A DNA stretch of 38,158 bases. It comes from Mesaphorura yosii (taxonomy: Eukaryota > Arthropoda > Collembola > Poduromorpha > Tullbergiidae). Both the position numbers and the translations under genes were made by a program. Location: positions 1-38,158 of the forward strand of contig WIXG01000568.1 in the NCBI GenBank assembly GCA_009869945.1, given 5' to 3'. A model generated the notes under the pieces. That model saw nothing but the letters and a program-made list of their open reading frames with translations. It had not been told where the DNA came from and made no database searches. Positions 21,607 through 32,724 of this stretch are shown piece after piece. Within the stretch, counting starts at the first letter, position 1. Each line of letters opens with the position of its first letter.

Positions 21607-24600
21607 ATGAAGTTGAAGTTGAGACAATTTCTACTGCTCACAACGTTCGTCCTCACCGCGTCGACTGCATACGCGGCTGGTCCCCTGATTCTCCAGGATG
21701 AGCCCGACCTCCGACCCTGGGCGAACCCTGCGTCGCTGCAGAACAGGCAAATCGCATCCGGCACCCGCGACCTGCCAAAAAACGTTGTCCCATCTTACTA
21801 CAAGATTAATCTGCGACCCATCCTCGATGAGGACGTGTTTCATACGCCAGGTGAGGTTTGGATCATCGTCGAATGCGTGGAGCCCACCGACCGGATCACC
21901 GTTCACCAGCGCGGTATCGACATGGGAGAGTCCTGGGTAAGTCCTAAAAGTTTAAGGCCTTAAAACGTGGCTGACCTCCCATTGAAACGGTTTCATAACG
22001 ATTTTGATTTCTCGCGCGCGCAGGTTCGACACACAGAGTCCGAAGCCGAAATTACCATCGTAGGCCAGGAAGAGAACGCAGCCGAAAACGAGTACACGCT
22101 AATTCTGGGTGCGAGCCTCGTGGCCGGTCAGAACTACACCGTCTACTTCAACTTCGTCTCTCCGATACCGGCCAACTACCTCGGTGGCCTGTACCGGAGC
22201 AGTTATATGAACCCGACGACAGGTCAGACGCACTACCTCGCAGCGACCCAGTTCCAGTCAAGCGATGCGCGCCGTGTCTTCCCTTGCTTTGACGAGCCCG
22301 GAACGCGCTCTGTCTTCGAGCTCAGCCTTGGACGTCGCACGACCTTCCACACGCTGTCCAACATGGAGATTGCGGACATGTCTGACGATCCCGATCTCGA
22401 AGGCTGGGTGTGGGACCACTACCACCCGACCGTCTACATGCCCGTGTATCTGATCGCGATCATCGTCTCGGACTTCGAATCGGAGACTGCTCCCGCCGAA
22501 GAAATGAACGGGAAGTTGTCGAAAGTTTGGGCAAACCCACACCTCATGGCTGAGAACGCGGGTTTGTACGGCGCGGTGACCAGCGCTCGAGCAATCCTCG
22601 CGTTTGAGCGGATATTCGGACACAGCTTTGACTTGCCCAAGCTTGATTCGGCGGCAATTCCAGATTTCGCGGCTGGCGCGATGGAGAACTGGGGAATGGT
22701 GAGACAATAAATTCAAATATTGCCGCCTTGGATAAATTAAGACCGATACCTCTAATTAAGGTCACATATCGTGAAAATCTTCTCCTGTACGTAAATGGAA
22801 CCAATACGGAAGCCGAACGGCGCTCAATCAGCTCGGGTAAGCCAATGGCGGGATGGCGGCTCTTTCAAACTTTATCTTCGTCTCTGTTCAAACAATTAAT
22901 TTATTGTTGATCGTAGTCATTTCCCACGAACTTGCACACCAATGGTTCGGGAATCTCGTGACGTGTGTGACATGGGCTGACCTTTGGCTGAACGAAGGTT
23001 TCGCGACCTACGTCTCTTACCTCGGCATGGAGGCGACCGACCCCGAGTACGAACCAATTGACTGGATCGTTCCGGACTCCTACCAGACGGGAATGCTGTT
23101 CGACGAGGGACCTGACTCCGTGCCAATCTACAGCGCCACGAACAGGCCATCTCGAATTGTGTACCAGAAGGCGGGCTCCGTCATCCGAATGATGAGCGGC
23201 TTCTTGGGGCATGATACCTTCATCAGGGGTCTGCAGCGTTACTTGCAACGGCAGTAAGTACTTAATACATATATTTAATACTTTATCTGATAAGGTTCGG
23301 TTTGTTTAATTTAACCCGATTCGCAATCGCAGTGCCTACCAACCCGTAACTCAAGACCAACTCTTCGAGGCCCTCACCGAACAGGCTCACGAAGAGGGGA
23401 CGATTCCGGCCGCCCTCACCGTGAAGGCTGTCATGGACACGTGGACTCACCAGAGTGGCTTCCCTCTTGTCCGAGTCTTCCGTATCTCCTCGACTCACAT
23501 CTCCTACAGCCAGGAAGTGTACGGCACAGTGCCCCGCGTCATTAACAGCACCATCCTCGACCCTAACCACTTCTGGTACATCCCCTTCAAGCTCCGGACC
23601 GAAGCCATCCCCAACATGCAAACAGTCTGGCTCACCAAGACTCAAACATTCCAGACGTACGGGCCATTCGACACTACAAAATGGGTTCTCGTCAACCCGG
23701 AAGCCAGCGCCTACTACAAAGTGCTGTACGACGACTATCTGGCTGAGCTCTTGCTCGCAGAGCTGAACACGAACAAGGACACGATTCCAATCACGTCCCG
23801 TTCGCAGATCATCGACGATTACTTCCGCTTCGCATTCGGCCAACCGGGCTACGCGTCGCCGGCCAGAGCGGTTGACTGGACTCGCTACTTGGGCTCGGAG
23901 AATTCTCTTTTCCCGTGGCTCGCCTTCTTCAACAACATGGGCACTCCCTTCAATTATTTCCAAGGTCACATCTCCTTCATGTTCTTGCGAGACTTCTACG
24001 CTCCACGCATCGCCTCCGCCCTGCAGCTGATCGAGCCTGAACAGGGAGCCAACGAAAAAGGAGCCAGCGTCATCCTTCGGTCTCGCCTGTACGACTGGGA
24101 CTGCGCTTTCTCAGGCGTGGCATGCCGAGACTACTCTAAAAAGCTGTACGACGAGTTCGTGGCCACCCCAGCAACCAATCCTGTCCCGGCCGACCTCCGC
24201 GCTGTTTTCTACTGCGCCTTCGCCGCCCAACAATCGGCCGCCGGCCTTGCTTTCGTCATTCAAAAGTACACGAGCACTCCCGCAACTCCGGCCAACAGCC
24301 TCAACGAGCGCAATCGGTTCAGGAACGCGATTGGCTGTGCGACGGGCGAAGACGAAATCGCACAAGTCTTGGCGTTCGCCCTGGACGGAGGCGCAGGCAT
24401 CTCGAAGGCGGACCAAGTCGTCATTCTCCAGCGCTTGGCGATGAATCGCGAGGGCCGAGCCTCCCTTTTGCCCTTCTTGCAGGATCATTTTAATGCTATC
24501 CTGCTTTAGTAAGTAATTTTCTACCTGCCGCGTTTGAAAATTCCGTTTTTTACCGAACACGCAATTTTGTATTTCAGTCACGACGTGACCGCGATTCGGG

Positions 24601-24797
24601 ACATCTTTTCCACATTGAGCGGGTACGTGAGCACGGAAGAAGGCCTGGTTGAGCTGGAAGCCCTCATCGATGATCATCTGGACGCGTTGGACCCGGTGAT
24701 TAACCAGATTCGGAACTCTCTCAACACAATCAGAGCGAATATCGAGTGGATGGACTCGTACGGCCGGGACCTTGTTGCAGCTTTCATTCAGCAATAA
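21607..24797 (+). CDS. Secreted M1 aminopeptidase (aminopeptidase N type)
   Basis: Six exons (21607-21936, 22024-22698, 22761-22836, 22917-23253, 23333-24508, 24578-24797) give 937 residues. A signal peptide (residues 1 to about 22, ending AYA) starts the protein. The M1 domain shows FPCFDEP, the exopeptidase motif GAMENWG (GAMEN at 329-333), and the zinc site HELAH (364-368) with NEGF 19 residues on (E387), plus the [14 protein letters not shown] stretch with the expected catalytic Tyr. All key residues are present, so it should remove neutral N-terminal residues from peptides. An ERAP1-C-like helical domain fills the C-terminal half. Unlike gut aminopeptidase N of insects, I see no hydrophobic C-terminal GPI signal or stalk; the protein ends AAFIQQ and is probably secreted. 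The acceptor of exon 3 (CTAATTAAG) is unusual but keeps phase and sequence. Confidence 0.95.
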
Positions 24798-24833
24798 AAT
24801 GCAATTCCAATTCCATGCATCATTGAGACAGAA

Positions 24834-24839
24834 AATAAA
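24834..24839 (+). terminator. Aminopeptidase polyadenylation signal
   Basis: AATAAA 37 bp past the stop codon. A second AATAAA overlaps the stop itself (24793-24798). Either gives a very short 3' UTR. Confidence 0.55.
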
Positions 24840-25001
24840 ATCTTGGTTCTAAAAATAGATTCGGTGATCTGCATCGCAGGTTTTGCATATGCGTTTTCGG
24901 TACACTTTTGCATTGGAGCTCCGCCAAATTCGCCTTCTTCGCCGGTTTTCCCGACATACGAGTGCTTGAACACAATAAATTGTGAGTTAATTGAGTTAAT
25001 C

Positions 25002-25829
25002 ATGGCTTCAAACACTTCCCAGCTCGTGCAGGACATTGCAAACCTGTACTCTGAGCGTAATCTGGAAGGAATCTTCTCGCTGCTCTCCTCCACTCACGCG
25101 CACGGTCGTACTCGCAATCCATCCACGCCCGCGCCCGAATCAGACACCGACACACTCGCCCTCCGCAGCCTCCTCTGGCCCGTGCCGAGACTCGTGGACC
25201 TGCGAACCCTCGTCGGGTTCATTTTCTCACGCGATGTGGGCCATATTTACAGCGTGGGCTGTGGGACGGGACTTCTGGAGTATCTGGTCATGGAGACGAT
25301 GCTCCATCCAGAAAGCGAAGGCGACTTGATCCAAAATCCAGTCACAATCAAGATTCCGCAGTTGACAGGCATAGAAATCGATTCCAAGTGGTGGACATGC
25401 CCCTATGCGCCTCCGAAATTCATTCCTCTGCTGTATGTCGGTGAAACCTTCCCCGCCGAAGGCCCGTTCGGGTCCGCACAAGATTTGGTCATCTTCTCGT
25501 ACTTCAACTGCATGAAAGTGTTTGTCGACTACCTGAACCGGTTCCAGGGCAAGTACGTGGTCATAATTGGCCCAAACCGAAGCTACAGCAATAAGAAGCA
25601 GTACTGCGCTCCAAGCCCGCTGGATCTGCGTGACGGTGATAGCGATTATGAAGAAGAGCAAGATTTGCAGGATGAACAAAATCAGGAGCTGGACGAGCCA
25701 CAAAAGAAGAGAAGGCGATCGACGACGACGATCACGTGTAAAATACCCACTGATCAATGGAGTCTCGTGCTGTATCAGCGATTTGGGCTCGAAGAAGTGG
25801 ATAATGTGGCCATTTACTCCAGAAACTAG
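25002..25829 (+). CDS. Methyltransferase-like protein of unassigned family
   Basis: A single-exon frame of 275 residues from ATG 25002 (context ATCATGG); the frame is open further upstream, but that part lacks any feature. The middle shows a Rossmann methyltransferase pattern in the usual order: motif I HIYSVGCGTGLLEYLV, a post-I acidic end LTGIEID, motif II AQDLVIFSYF and motif III KYVVIIGPN. It should therefore bind S-adenosylmethionine. Between motif III and the last strands lies an acidic then basic insert (DYEEEQDLQDEQNQ, then KKRRR), which could be a nuclear signal. A WW-x-CPYAPPKF segment follows the post-I motif. I do not recognise the subfamily or substrate. It lies 204 bp after the aminopeptidase and 329 bp before CTF18, on the same strand. 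Confidence 0.72.
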   Translation: MASNTSQLVQDIANLYSERNLEGIFSLLSSTHAHGRTRNPSTPAPESDTDTLALRSLLWPVPRLVDLRTLVGFIFSRDVGHIYSVGCGTGLLEYLVMETMLHPESEGDLIQNPVTIKIPQLTGIEIDSKWWTCPYAPPKFIPLLYVGETFPAEGPFGSAQDLVIFSYFNCMKVFVDYLNRFQGKYVVIIGPNRSYSNKKQYCAPSPLDLRDGDSDYEEEQDLQDEQNQELDEPQKKRRRSTTTITCKIPTDQWSLVLYQRFGLEEVDNVAIYSRN

Positions 25830-26158
25830 TCCTGGCGGGCCTCATCTTTGCAGTCGCAGTGGAATGACGATGTGCATGCGTTGTGTAAGTTTTTGTACGA
25901 GAATCTGAGAAAGACTTCCTTGCTAAGATTCAGTTGCAAAAAAGCCGCTGAAAAAATCCGAAAAGTTGCATAACAAAGCAAAGCAGAGCAAAGTTTCACG
26001 AGCTTCAGTTTGTGAATGAATTCGTTCCTGTCGATAATGTGTTCTGGATTTGGTTTCTTTTCTTTTCTTTTTGTTACTTATCTTATTGATGTTTGACTGA
26101 ATAGTTCCGTAAGGTTTAAGCTGATAAGCTGTAGCAGTGATAGGTCGTGTTCGTAGTG
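25830..26158. other. Spacer between the methyltransferase-like gene and CTF18
   Basis: About 330 bp holding the 3' UTR of one gene and the promoter of the next. It contains a short TTTTC tandem (about 26055-26073) and an AAAGCAAAGCAGAGCAAAG purine stretch at about 25975. No clear AATAAA was found, so the 3' end of the upstream gene is undefined. Confidence 0.45.
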
Positions 26159-29100
26159 ATGGAGAAGAGTTTGGACGTCTTCTTGAAGCAGATTCACAAA
26201 ACCTCTAGTTTCATACCAAAAGTCTACGAGAATAACAATGGCGAGGACCGACCGGCTCCGCCGAGAGCAAGTGCAGCTTCTCAAGGGAGGAAGAGGCTCG
26301 AAAGGGGTAAGAAAATTTGGCCGAATGCCAAGCGTATTTTTTGTTGGTGGGGCCGTAAATCGTAAGGAAACCCGTGTTGTGCTATTTAGACGAAGCGGAA
26401 TTACTGAATCTGGATAAAGACGATGATATTCAATTCGTGGCCGAGTATCTTGACGATGAGCTTGATCGGAACATCGAGTTGGAACTGGAACTGCTTCAAG
26501 AACAACAAAGATATGCTCCCAAAGTGAAGAGGCCACGGCGGGCGATCGATTTCGACGAAGATCTTTTCTTGGACTTGGAGGACATTAATCGTGAGCAACA
26601 ACAAGCAGGGGTGGCAACAGAAACGAAGTCACGTTCCCGTACTGCTCCTGAAGAGCCCGAAATTGTGGTGCGCCACCGTCAAGTGCTCAAATTAATCCCG
26701 ACCGTGCCGTACATGCCCATTGCATGTGAAGATGGGTCAAGAGTTTATCTGCGTGTGGCCCTGGATCCTGACAAGATTGTTGTCAACTCAAATCCGAATA
26801 TTTTGGAGCAAATTAGCATGATGAACCGCCGAGAGGAGGCTCCTGTCCAAATACGAAGGGGACTGCTTGGAGTCAGCGTGGATGAATTGCGGAGGCGATA
26901 CAATGAAGAGGTGTTCCTTAATTCCTTTTTATTTGTGATGTATTATATACTAAGCTACTCCAATGCTTGCGTACAGCAAAAGAATTTCGACGCAATCATG
27001 GGTGATTTGATATTGGCCGATGCTGGAGCTGGAAATGAAGTTGAGATTCTCCAGCACACAAACTCCCGTGGAAATTCGAAGAAGAACGAGGACATGCTTT
27101 GGGTTGAAAAGTACAAGCCGAAATCTTACATGGATCTCTTGTCGGAGGAGAGCATTAATCACACTCTGCTTCATTGGCTCAAACTCTGGGACAATGCTGT
27201 ATTCGGGACTGATTATCTTAATAAAGTGAAGCAAACCAAAGAAAAGTACGCCGCTCTAGGTAAATTGACATGACATTTGATCCGGTGGCTTTACGTGAAC
27301 CTGGATGCCTGAATTGCCATTGACGATTTATTTTCTGAGCAGTAGCGAAAGACGCAGAAAGATGGAAACGGGTAATTATCGAAGACGACTCCTACGACGA
27401 GTTGGGGCGACCCAAGCAGAAAGTTGTGTACGTTAAAATCAAGAGCATTAATTAATCAATTTGTTTGCTTCCTGTATCATAACGCCTAATTTCCGCCCAG
27501 ACTGCTTCACGGACCGCCTGGCCTCGGCAAGACGACGGCGGCTCACATAATCTGTAAACACGCTGGATACAACGTGATTGAACTGAACGCGAGCGACGAC
27601 CGCTCCGTCGACATCTTCAAGAAGGCTCTCGACTCAGCAACGCAGTCTCGCTCAGAAATGTTCCAGGATGGTCGTCCGACATGTCTCATAATCGACGAAA
27701 TTGATGGGGCGCCTCTGCCATCCGTCCAAGTGCTTGTGGACTTGATTGCGGGGAAGTCCACCGAGGCAGGGAAGAACAAGGCTAAAAAGGTCCTCCGACG
27801 CCCAATCATTTGCATCTGTAATGAATTGTATGCGCCGTCCTTGAAGAATTTGAAGAAGCTGGCGTTGCTTGTGCCTTTTCAACCGATTTCTGTTACGGCG
27901 TAAGAAATCCAAGCAAAAATTGAATCGCCTCGCCCTCGACTCGAGTTTAGAATTTTTCGAATTCTTATTTCCAGCTTGGTCGATAGACTCGAGGACATTT
28001 CGCTGAAGGAAAATCTGCCCATTGACCAGACTACAATGTACGCACTTGCCGAAAAGACTGACTGTGACGTCCGATCGTGTCTCTCCTGCATCCAATTCAT
28101 GAAGGGCAAAGTGACAAACGCAGAAGAGCGAGAAAAGATGCTGGACCAGCTGGGAATTCAAGACAAGAGCAAAGGCATCTTTGAGATCTGGCGAGAAATA
28201 TTTCAGATGCCCGAGCGCAAGTCGAAGGCTTACTACGGCAAGAATCGGGTGGACCCGACCCGCGTCGATTCTCGCTTCGAGCACGTTCTGAGGGTCACGC
28301 AGAGCTACGGCGAGTACGAGAAACTCTTCGACGGCGTGTTTGAGAATTGTCTGAAGGGCAGCTTCCGGGATTCCTTCTTCAACAAGATTCTGATGGGGCT
28401 CGAGTGGATTGACTGGTTCGACCAAATTCAGTCGTTTGTGAAGCACCAGCAGAATTACTCCGTCATGGGCTTCCTTCCCTACTTTTTTGTGGCCGCTCAC
28501 TTTCTTTATGCGGGGAAAGCCTTCGTCAAACTTCAATACCCGACGAACGAGACCGCGACAATTGCAACGAGGTTCCTGAACACTACGAAATCCCAAATCA
28601 CGGACATGGAGCCAAACGTCGCCCGCTACGTCGACGTGTCTAGCCTCACCCTCGACATTTTCCCAGCTCTCGTCTCCATAATTCAGCCCAGCTCAATTCG
28701 GCCGGTCCCAACTCAGCTTTGGAGCCCGAAAGAACGCGAGACTTTGCAAGTGATCGTGGACACGATGCTCGCCTACAATTTGACGTACACGCAAGAACGC
28801 GGCCCAGACGGAAATTACGCGTTTGTGATGGATCCGGATATCGAAGCACTGACAACGTTCAAATTCGACGAAGTTGCGATGAACAAGAAACAGTTTGCGT
28901 ACGCAGTAAAACAGCTCATCGCCCGTGAGATTGGGACTGAGAAGCTACGGCGCGGGGACGGCGGTGGCGGAGTGGAACGCGGTCAACGAGGTGTTGAGCC
29001 CATGGAGACGGAAGACGACCCGAAGCCCAATCCGAGTTCTTCGAAAGACGCAGCCGTAAGAAAACCAGCCCAACAAGACACAGGGAGCTTGAGCTCGGCT

Positions 29101-29581
29101 CCCACGTCGACGCCCCAAACGCATACGCAGGCAGACTCAGAATCTCAAAGCCAGCCAATGAGCATCGAGTCACAGGAGTTAACAGTGACAAAGGTAAGTT
29201 GGCAAATTCTGGTTTTAGTTACATTCTTAGATATATACTTGGCCCATTTTATTCATTGAATGAATTTTGTTTCGGTTACAGGAGCGCAAAGCGAAGCCGT
29301 TCAATCTTAGCGACTACTTTAACGTGAAAATTATTCCGAAGAAAGTTCAGGGCGACGATGGGAAAACTGGCGAGGCGGGTGCGGGCGGCAAAGCAGAGTC
29401 AAAAGGTAAGTTTTCAAGTTTGATTCTTCAACTCGAAAGCAATGGGATGCAAAACGGCGAAAGTCAAAGCTAGTTTATGCGTTTGTGTGTTTCAGGTCAA
29501 ACATCCGAAATTTATTACCGCTTCAAGTCTGGATACACCAACGCAGTGAGGAGATACGTCCGAATGAAGGATTTATTGTGA
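26159..29581 (+). CDS. CHTF18: CTF18, ATPase subunit of the alternative clamp loader
   Basis: Eight exons (26159-26306, 26390-26910, 26977-27259, 27346-27427, 27501-27899, 27975-29193, 29282-29405, 29496-29581) give 953 residues, near the human length of 975. CTF18 replaces RFC1 in the CTF18-RFC complex, which loads PCNA, works with DNA polymerase epsilon and supports sister-chromatid cohesion. Seen here: LWVEKYKPKSYMDLLSEE before the ATPase, GRPKQKVVLLHGPPGLGKTT (Walker A, K355), IIDEID (Walker B, 408-413), IICICNELYAPSL (sensor 1, N452), and the conserved C-terminal end YYRFKSGYTNAVRRY that contacts DCC1 and CTF8. Walker motifs are intact. A Gly/Ser/Pro-rich acidic linker (about 795-885) precedes the tail. 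The 66-bp intron 26911-26976 is open in frame. The third acceptor is a tandem CAGTAG. The next gene downstream is convergent. Confidence 0.95.
29572..29577 (-). terminator. Possible polyadenylation signal of the first zinc-finger gene, inside CTF18
   Basis: The nearest minus-strand AATAAA past the zinc-finger stop (29689) is TTTATT at 29572-29577 on the plus strand, within the last codons of CTF18 (GATTTATTG). If used, the two convergent mRNAs overlap, including CTF18 coding sequence. Confidence 0.38.
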
Positions 29582-29628
29582 TTATCAAAAAGGATTAACA
29601 ATTTTACTCCGAGATTTGTAAATTTTCT

Positions 29629-29634
29629 AATAAA
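29629..29634 (+). terminator. CTF18 polyadenylation signal
   Basis: AATAAA 47 bp after the CTF18 stop, leaving a 3' UTR of well under 100 nt. Confidence 0.6.
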
Positions 29635-29688
29635 TTCTGGGTTTTTGGGGTTTCGAATGCGAAGCCTTAAGCACGGGCTATGATGCTA

Positions 29689-31920
29689 TTAGCTATGATG
29701 TCCCACCACAACTTCAGTTATTTCACCCTGGAGTACCTCCCGCTCTCTTTCGAGTCCGTCCCCCGTTCCAGTTTCGACACCCGGCTCCGCCTCCTGTCTC
29801 GCTTTTACTTTTCGCCTTGGCGCCCTTTTCTTTAGTTGCTTCCCAATTCGATGCACGCATCGTTCGTGCTGTTTGAGATTATTCTGTGCCATGAATGACT
29901 TCCCACATGTTTGGCAGACATATGTTCTTGTCCCGGAGTGAATCTCTTCGTGTCTCTTTAGATGGCCCGTGCTGTAGAACGCCCGGTCGCAGATTTTGCA
30001 CGCGAACGGCCGCTCGCCGGTGTGAATTCGCATATGTACTATGAGACCCTTCTTGTATTTGTACGACAGCGGGCAGAGATCGCACTGAAATTCCTTCACG
30101 GACGAATGCACCTGCAAATGCGCCTTCAGGCGGGCTTCCGAGTGGCAAGCTGAAAGAAAGATGCACCCGGTTAGTGAATTATGGTAATCAAATCGAAGCA
30201 TGTACGAATCGCGTCAGAAGCTTACGAAGGCCGCAAACATCGCATTGAACCCTCCTCTCGTGATGCCTCATGTGCAGTTTGAGATCGGCTGCGGTAGAAA
30301 AGCTTCTGAAGCACTGGACACATTTGAAGGGGTTTTCGTGCCGTCGGACATGCCGCTCGAGGTCGTTGGAGTTTGTGAACACAGCCTGGCACTCGGAACA
30401 CGTGAACGGAGTCTCAGAAATGTGCAGCCCTTCGTGGTCATGCAGCTCGGCCTCGTTGTCGAACCCCTTTTTGCATGTGGCGCAATAGTGGGCGAAGCGC
30501 AAGCCACCGTGTACGTTTCTTACGTGAGCCTGGAGCGTAGCCAGCATTCTGAATCCCGTGCCGCAAACTTCACACTCAAATCGACGCTCCGGATGCGCTG
30601 CGCGGTTGTGATCATCCCAAGCACGTTGAGATGCTGCAACGTAAGGGCAGAGATCGCAGGGGACTTGCGAAGGATCTGCAGAACATTTTAAGGTCGAGAT
30701 TGGAGAATAATTCGATAAAAAAAACAGTGGCCTTAGCGCAGCCAATACCTTTTCGTTTTGCCGTGCAAGTTTTCTTGTACTTTGATTTCTTGACGAGTTT
30801 GCGTTTCTTGACTTTCTTCTCCTTCGGCAATGCTTCAGACATGACGGAAGGTGTCGACTTTTCTTCTTGACTCTCGGCCTCGGCGATTGCGATACCTTTG
30901 TCAATGATGTCGGGCAGAATGAATTCTGGCTCCTGATTTTCTTCGCATTCGCTTTCGCTGTCTGGGCCTTCGAGGTCAATCTGTCGCCTTCGCTTTTTGC
31001 AATTCCTTGGAAGAGCATTCCTGGTCTTTCCTGGGTTCTGACTCAGGCGTGTTCTCGTTGCGCTGCTACTGCTACTTCGACGCTTTGGTTCAGAATCCTG
31101 GAGTTCCGGTTCGGAGAGTTCGAATTTCTCCACAGCTAACGCCTTTGATGATGGCAGCGACAGCTCCTCGATGCTAGCCTCTGATTTCACGACTGCCTCA
31201 TCAATGGAAGGACAGAAATCCAAATTGCTTTCACTGATATCGTCGTCAACATCGGAACAGGCTCGGAGCTCAGCTTTCTGGTCAAACTTATGAACGGCTA
31301 CGCTTTCCGCCAGACCTGAAATATAAAATATGATTAAATTCTTAGGCACTTCAGGTCGAAAGTATTGAGAAAAATGTTCATAACTTACGACTGGTAATCA
31401 TTTCAAGCATTCTTGCCCTGTATCGCAGATTTTTCGGCTTCGTGCTGCAGAAAACTTTCGTGTCCGAACCCGTCAGAGTCTCCGCAAAATTCGTAGTCTT
31501 CTGAACGCGCTTGTGATGGGCAGCAATCATTTGTGTTACAATGTTCTTCATGATTCCAATTTTTTTTTCCAGTGCAGCTACTTGTTTCACAGCGAAATGG
31601 AGGTCACGCAGAATCAGAGCGCAAGGGCTGCAATACGGCCCGTAGGCGAACGTATCTCGAAAGGGAATGTAAGGGAGGGACAGAACTGAGCACAGCGAGT
31701 CTCCACAATCGTCGTGCCAGGCGGTCCAGTGCTTGTCTTTGGACCGGTATTGGAAACAAGGCTCCGGTGCTCCTCCACAGAAAAGACACTTCTCGTTGAC
31801 TCGAGTCGTTCGTTTCCTTGGAATCACCTGCTGAAGATCCTCCGGTGGAGCGGACCGCTTCTCAGCAGGAGGATCTGCCGTCTGATTAGGATCAGACAAT
31901 ATCTGATGAATATCGCTCAT
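29689..31920 (-). CDS. Nine-finger C2H2 protein with ZAD-like N-terminal cysteine domain
   Basis: Four exons (31920-31389, 31315-30749, 30675-30226, 30149-29689) give 669 residues. Exon 1 has a six-cysteine module at 45-100: C-x2-C, 23 residues, C-x4-C, 19 residues, C-x2-C, with HWTAWHDDCG, LCSVLSLP and GPYCSPC, then a helix (DLHFAVKQVAALEKKI). It resembles the arthropod ZAD, a dimerisation domain, but has an extra Cys pair. Exon 2 encodes an acidic-Ser linker ending in a basic run (KKVKKRKLVKKSKYKK). Exons 3 and 4 encode nine C2H2 fingers, the sixth split by an intron. The last fingers have TGERPF-type linkers, so sequence-specific DNA binding is likely; the target is unknown. The start ATG 31920 is the first in frame. 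It is a tandem paralogue of the gene at 32725-34947. Confidence 0.9.
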
Positions 31921-32724
31921 TTTGAGTTTAGAATTACTCAACTATTTTCAACCGGGAGAATCTTTCTTCTCTCAACATTTTGAACTTTCTTTTTGAGATG
32001 CAAACGCACACACATGACTGGCAAGGATTTCACGCATTTCATTCGTCATCTTCATTTTTACAAGAATGTGTTCATTTTAATCAATGCAAATGCGAACGGA
32101 AATCTAATCTCATAAAGCGATGTGACATGCGAATTCGATCATTCGAAGCCAAGGCCAAGAACATCAATTTAAATTTGGTTGTGAGAATCCGCAACCACCG
32201 ACGGTGCCTTGGATGATGGCGAAACATCTTGACAATTGACGAGTCGGTCTTCGCTGCCTCCTGCGTCATTTTCGAGACACACGACTCCTCCGTGGATACG
32301 GAGACCATCCGCCTCGTCACCCTGTCATATCTAGGGGCGTGTACTTAGCGTTCATGTTTTCTCAAAGCGTTTTTCGTCCTATATTTCTTGCCTCTGATAA
32401 GGTAGAGGTAGGACCTTGTGACGAGGCTGCCATTGCCATTTTTAACCTGCCTTTCACGACCAGCAATTAGCGGATCGGATTTAGCAAGGTTAAACGTATA
32501 TACAAAATTATTACAGAAACCCATGAATTAAGTGAAAACCAACAACGAACTGCGCGAAGGTTCGTCAAAGTGTACAACTTTTGAAGATGAATATTCTGCC
32601 CTCCGCTGACTGTTTTCAAGTCCCTTTAATCTTGACTCGCTCGAGGCAAAGGAAGACATTCACTGTCTCGACTTCTCGGCCCTTTCGAGGAGTTTGCTGT
32701 AGGAAAACTTAATCTTGACAAACT
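31921..32724. other. Spacer between the two zinc-finger genes
   Basis: About 800 bp. It should hold the promoter of the first zinc-finger gene and the 3' UTR of the second. A minus-strand frame of 79 residues (32320-32081) has no recognisable domain. I saw no TATA box at a credible distance from 31920. Confidence 0.45.
32625..32630 (-). terminator. Possible polyadenylation signal (ATTAAA) of the second zinc-finger gene
   Basis: TTTAAT on the plus strand gives the common variant ATTAAA about 95 bp past the stop at 32725; no AATAAA occurs nearby. Confidence 0.35.

Noticed and set aside
27652..28596. 314-codon minus-strand frame across CTF18
   Set aside because: It is antisense to conserved ATPase and C-terminal domain exons and shows no domain of its own.
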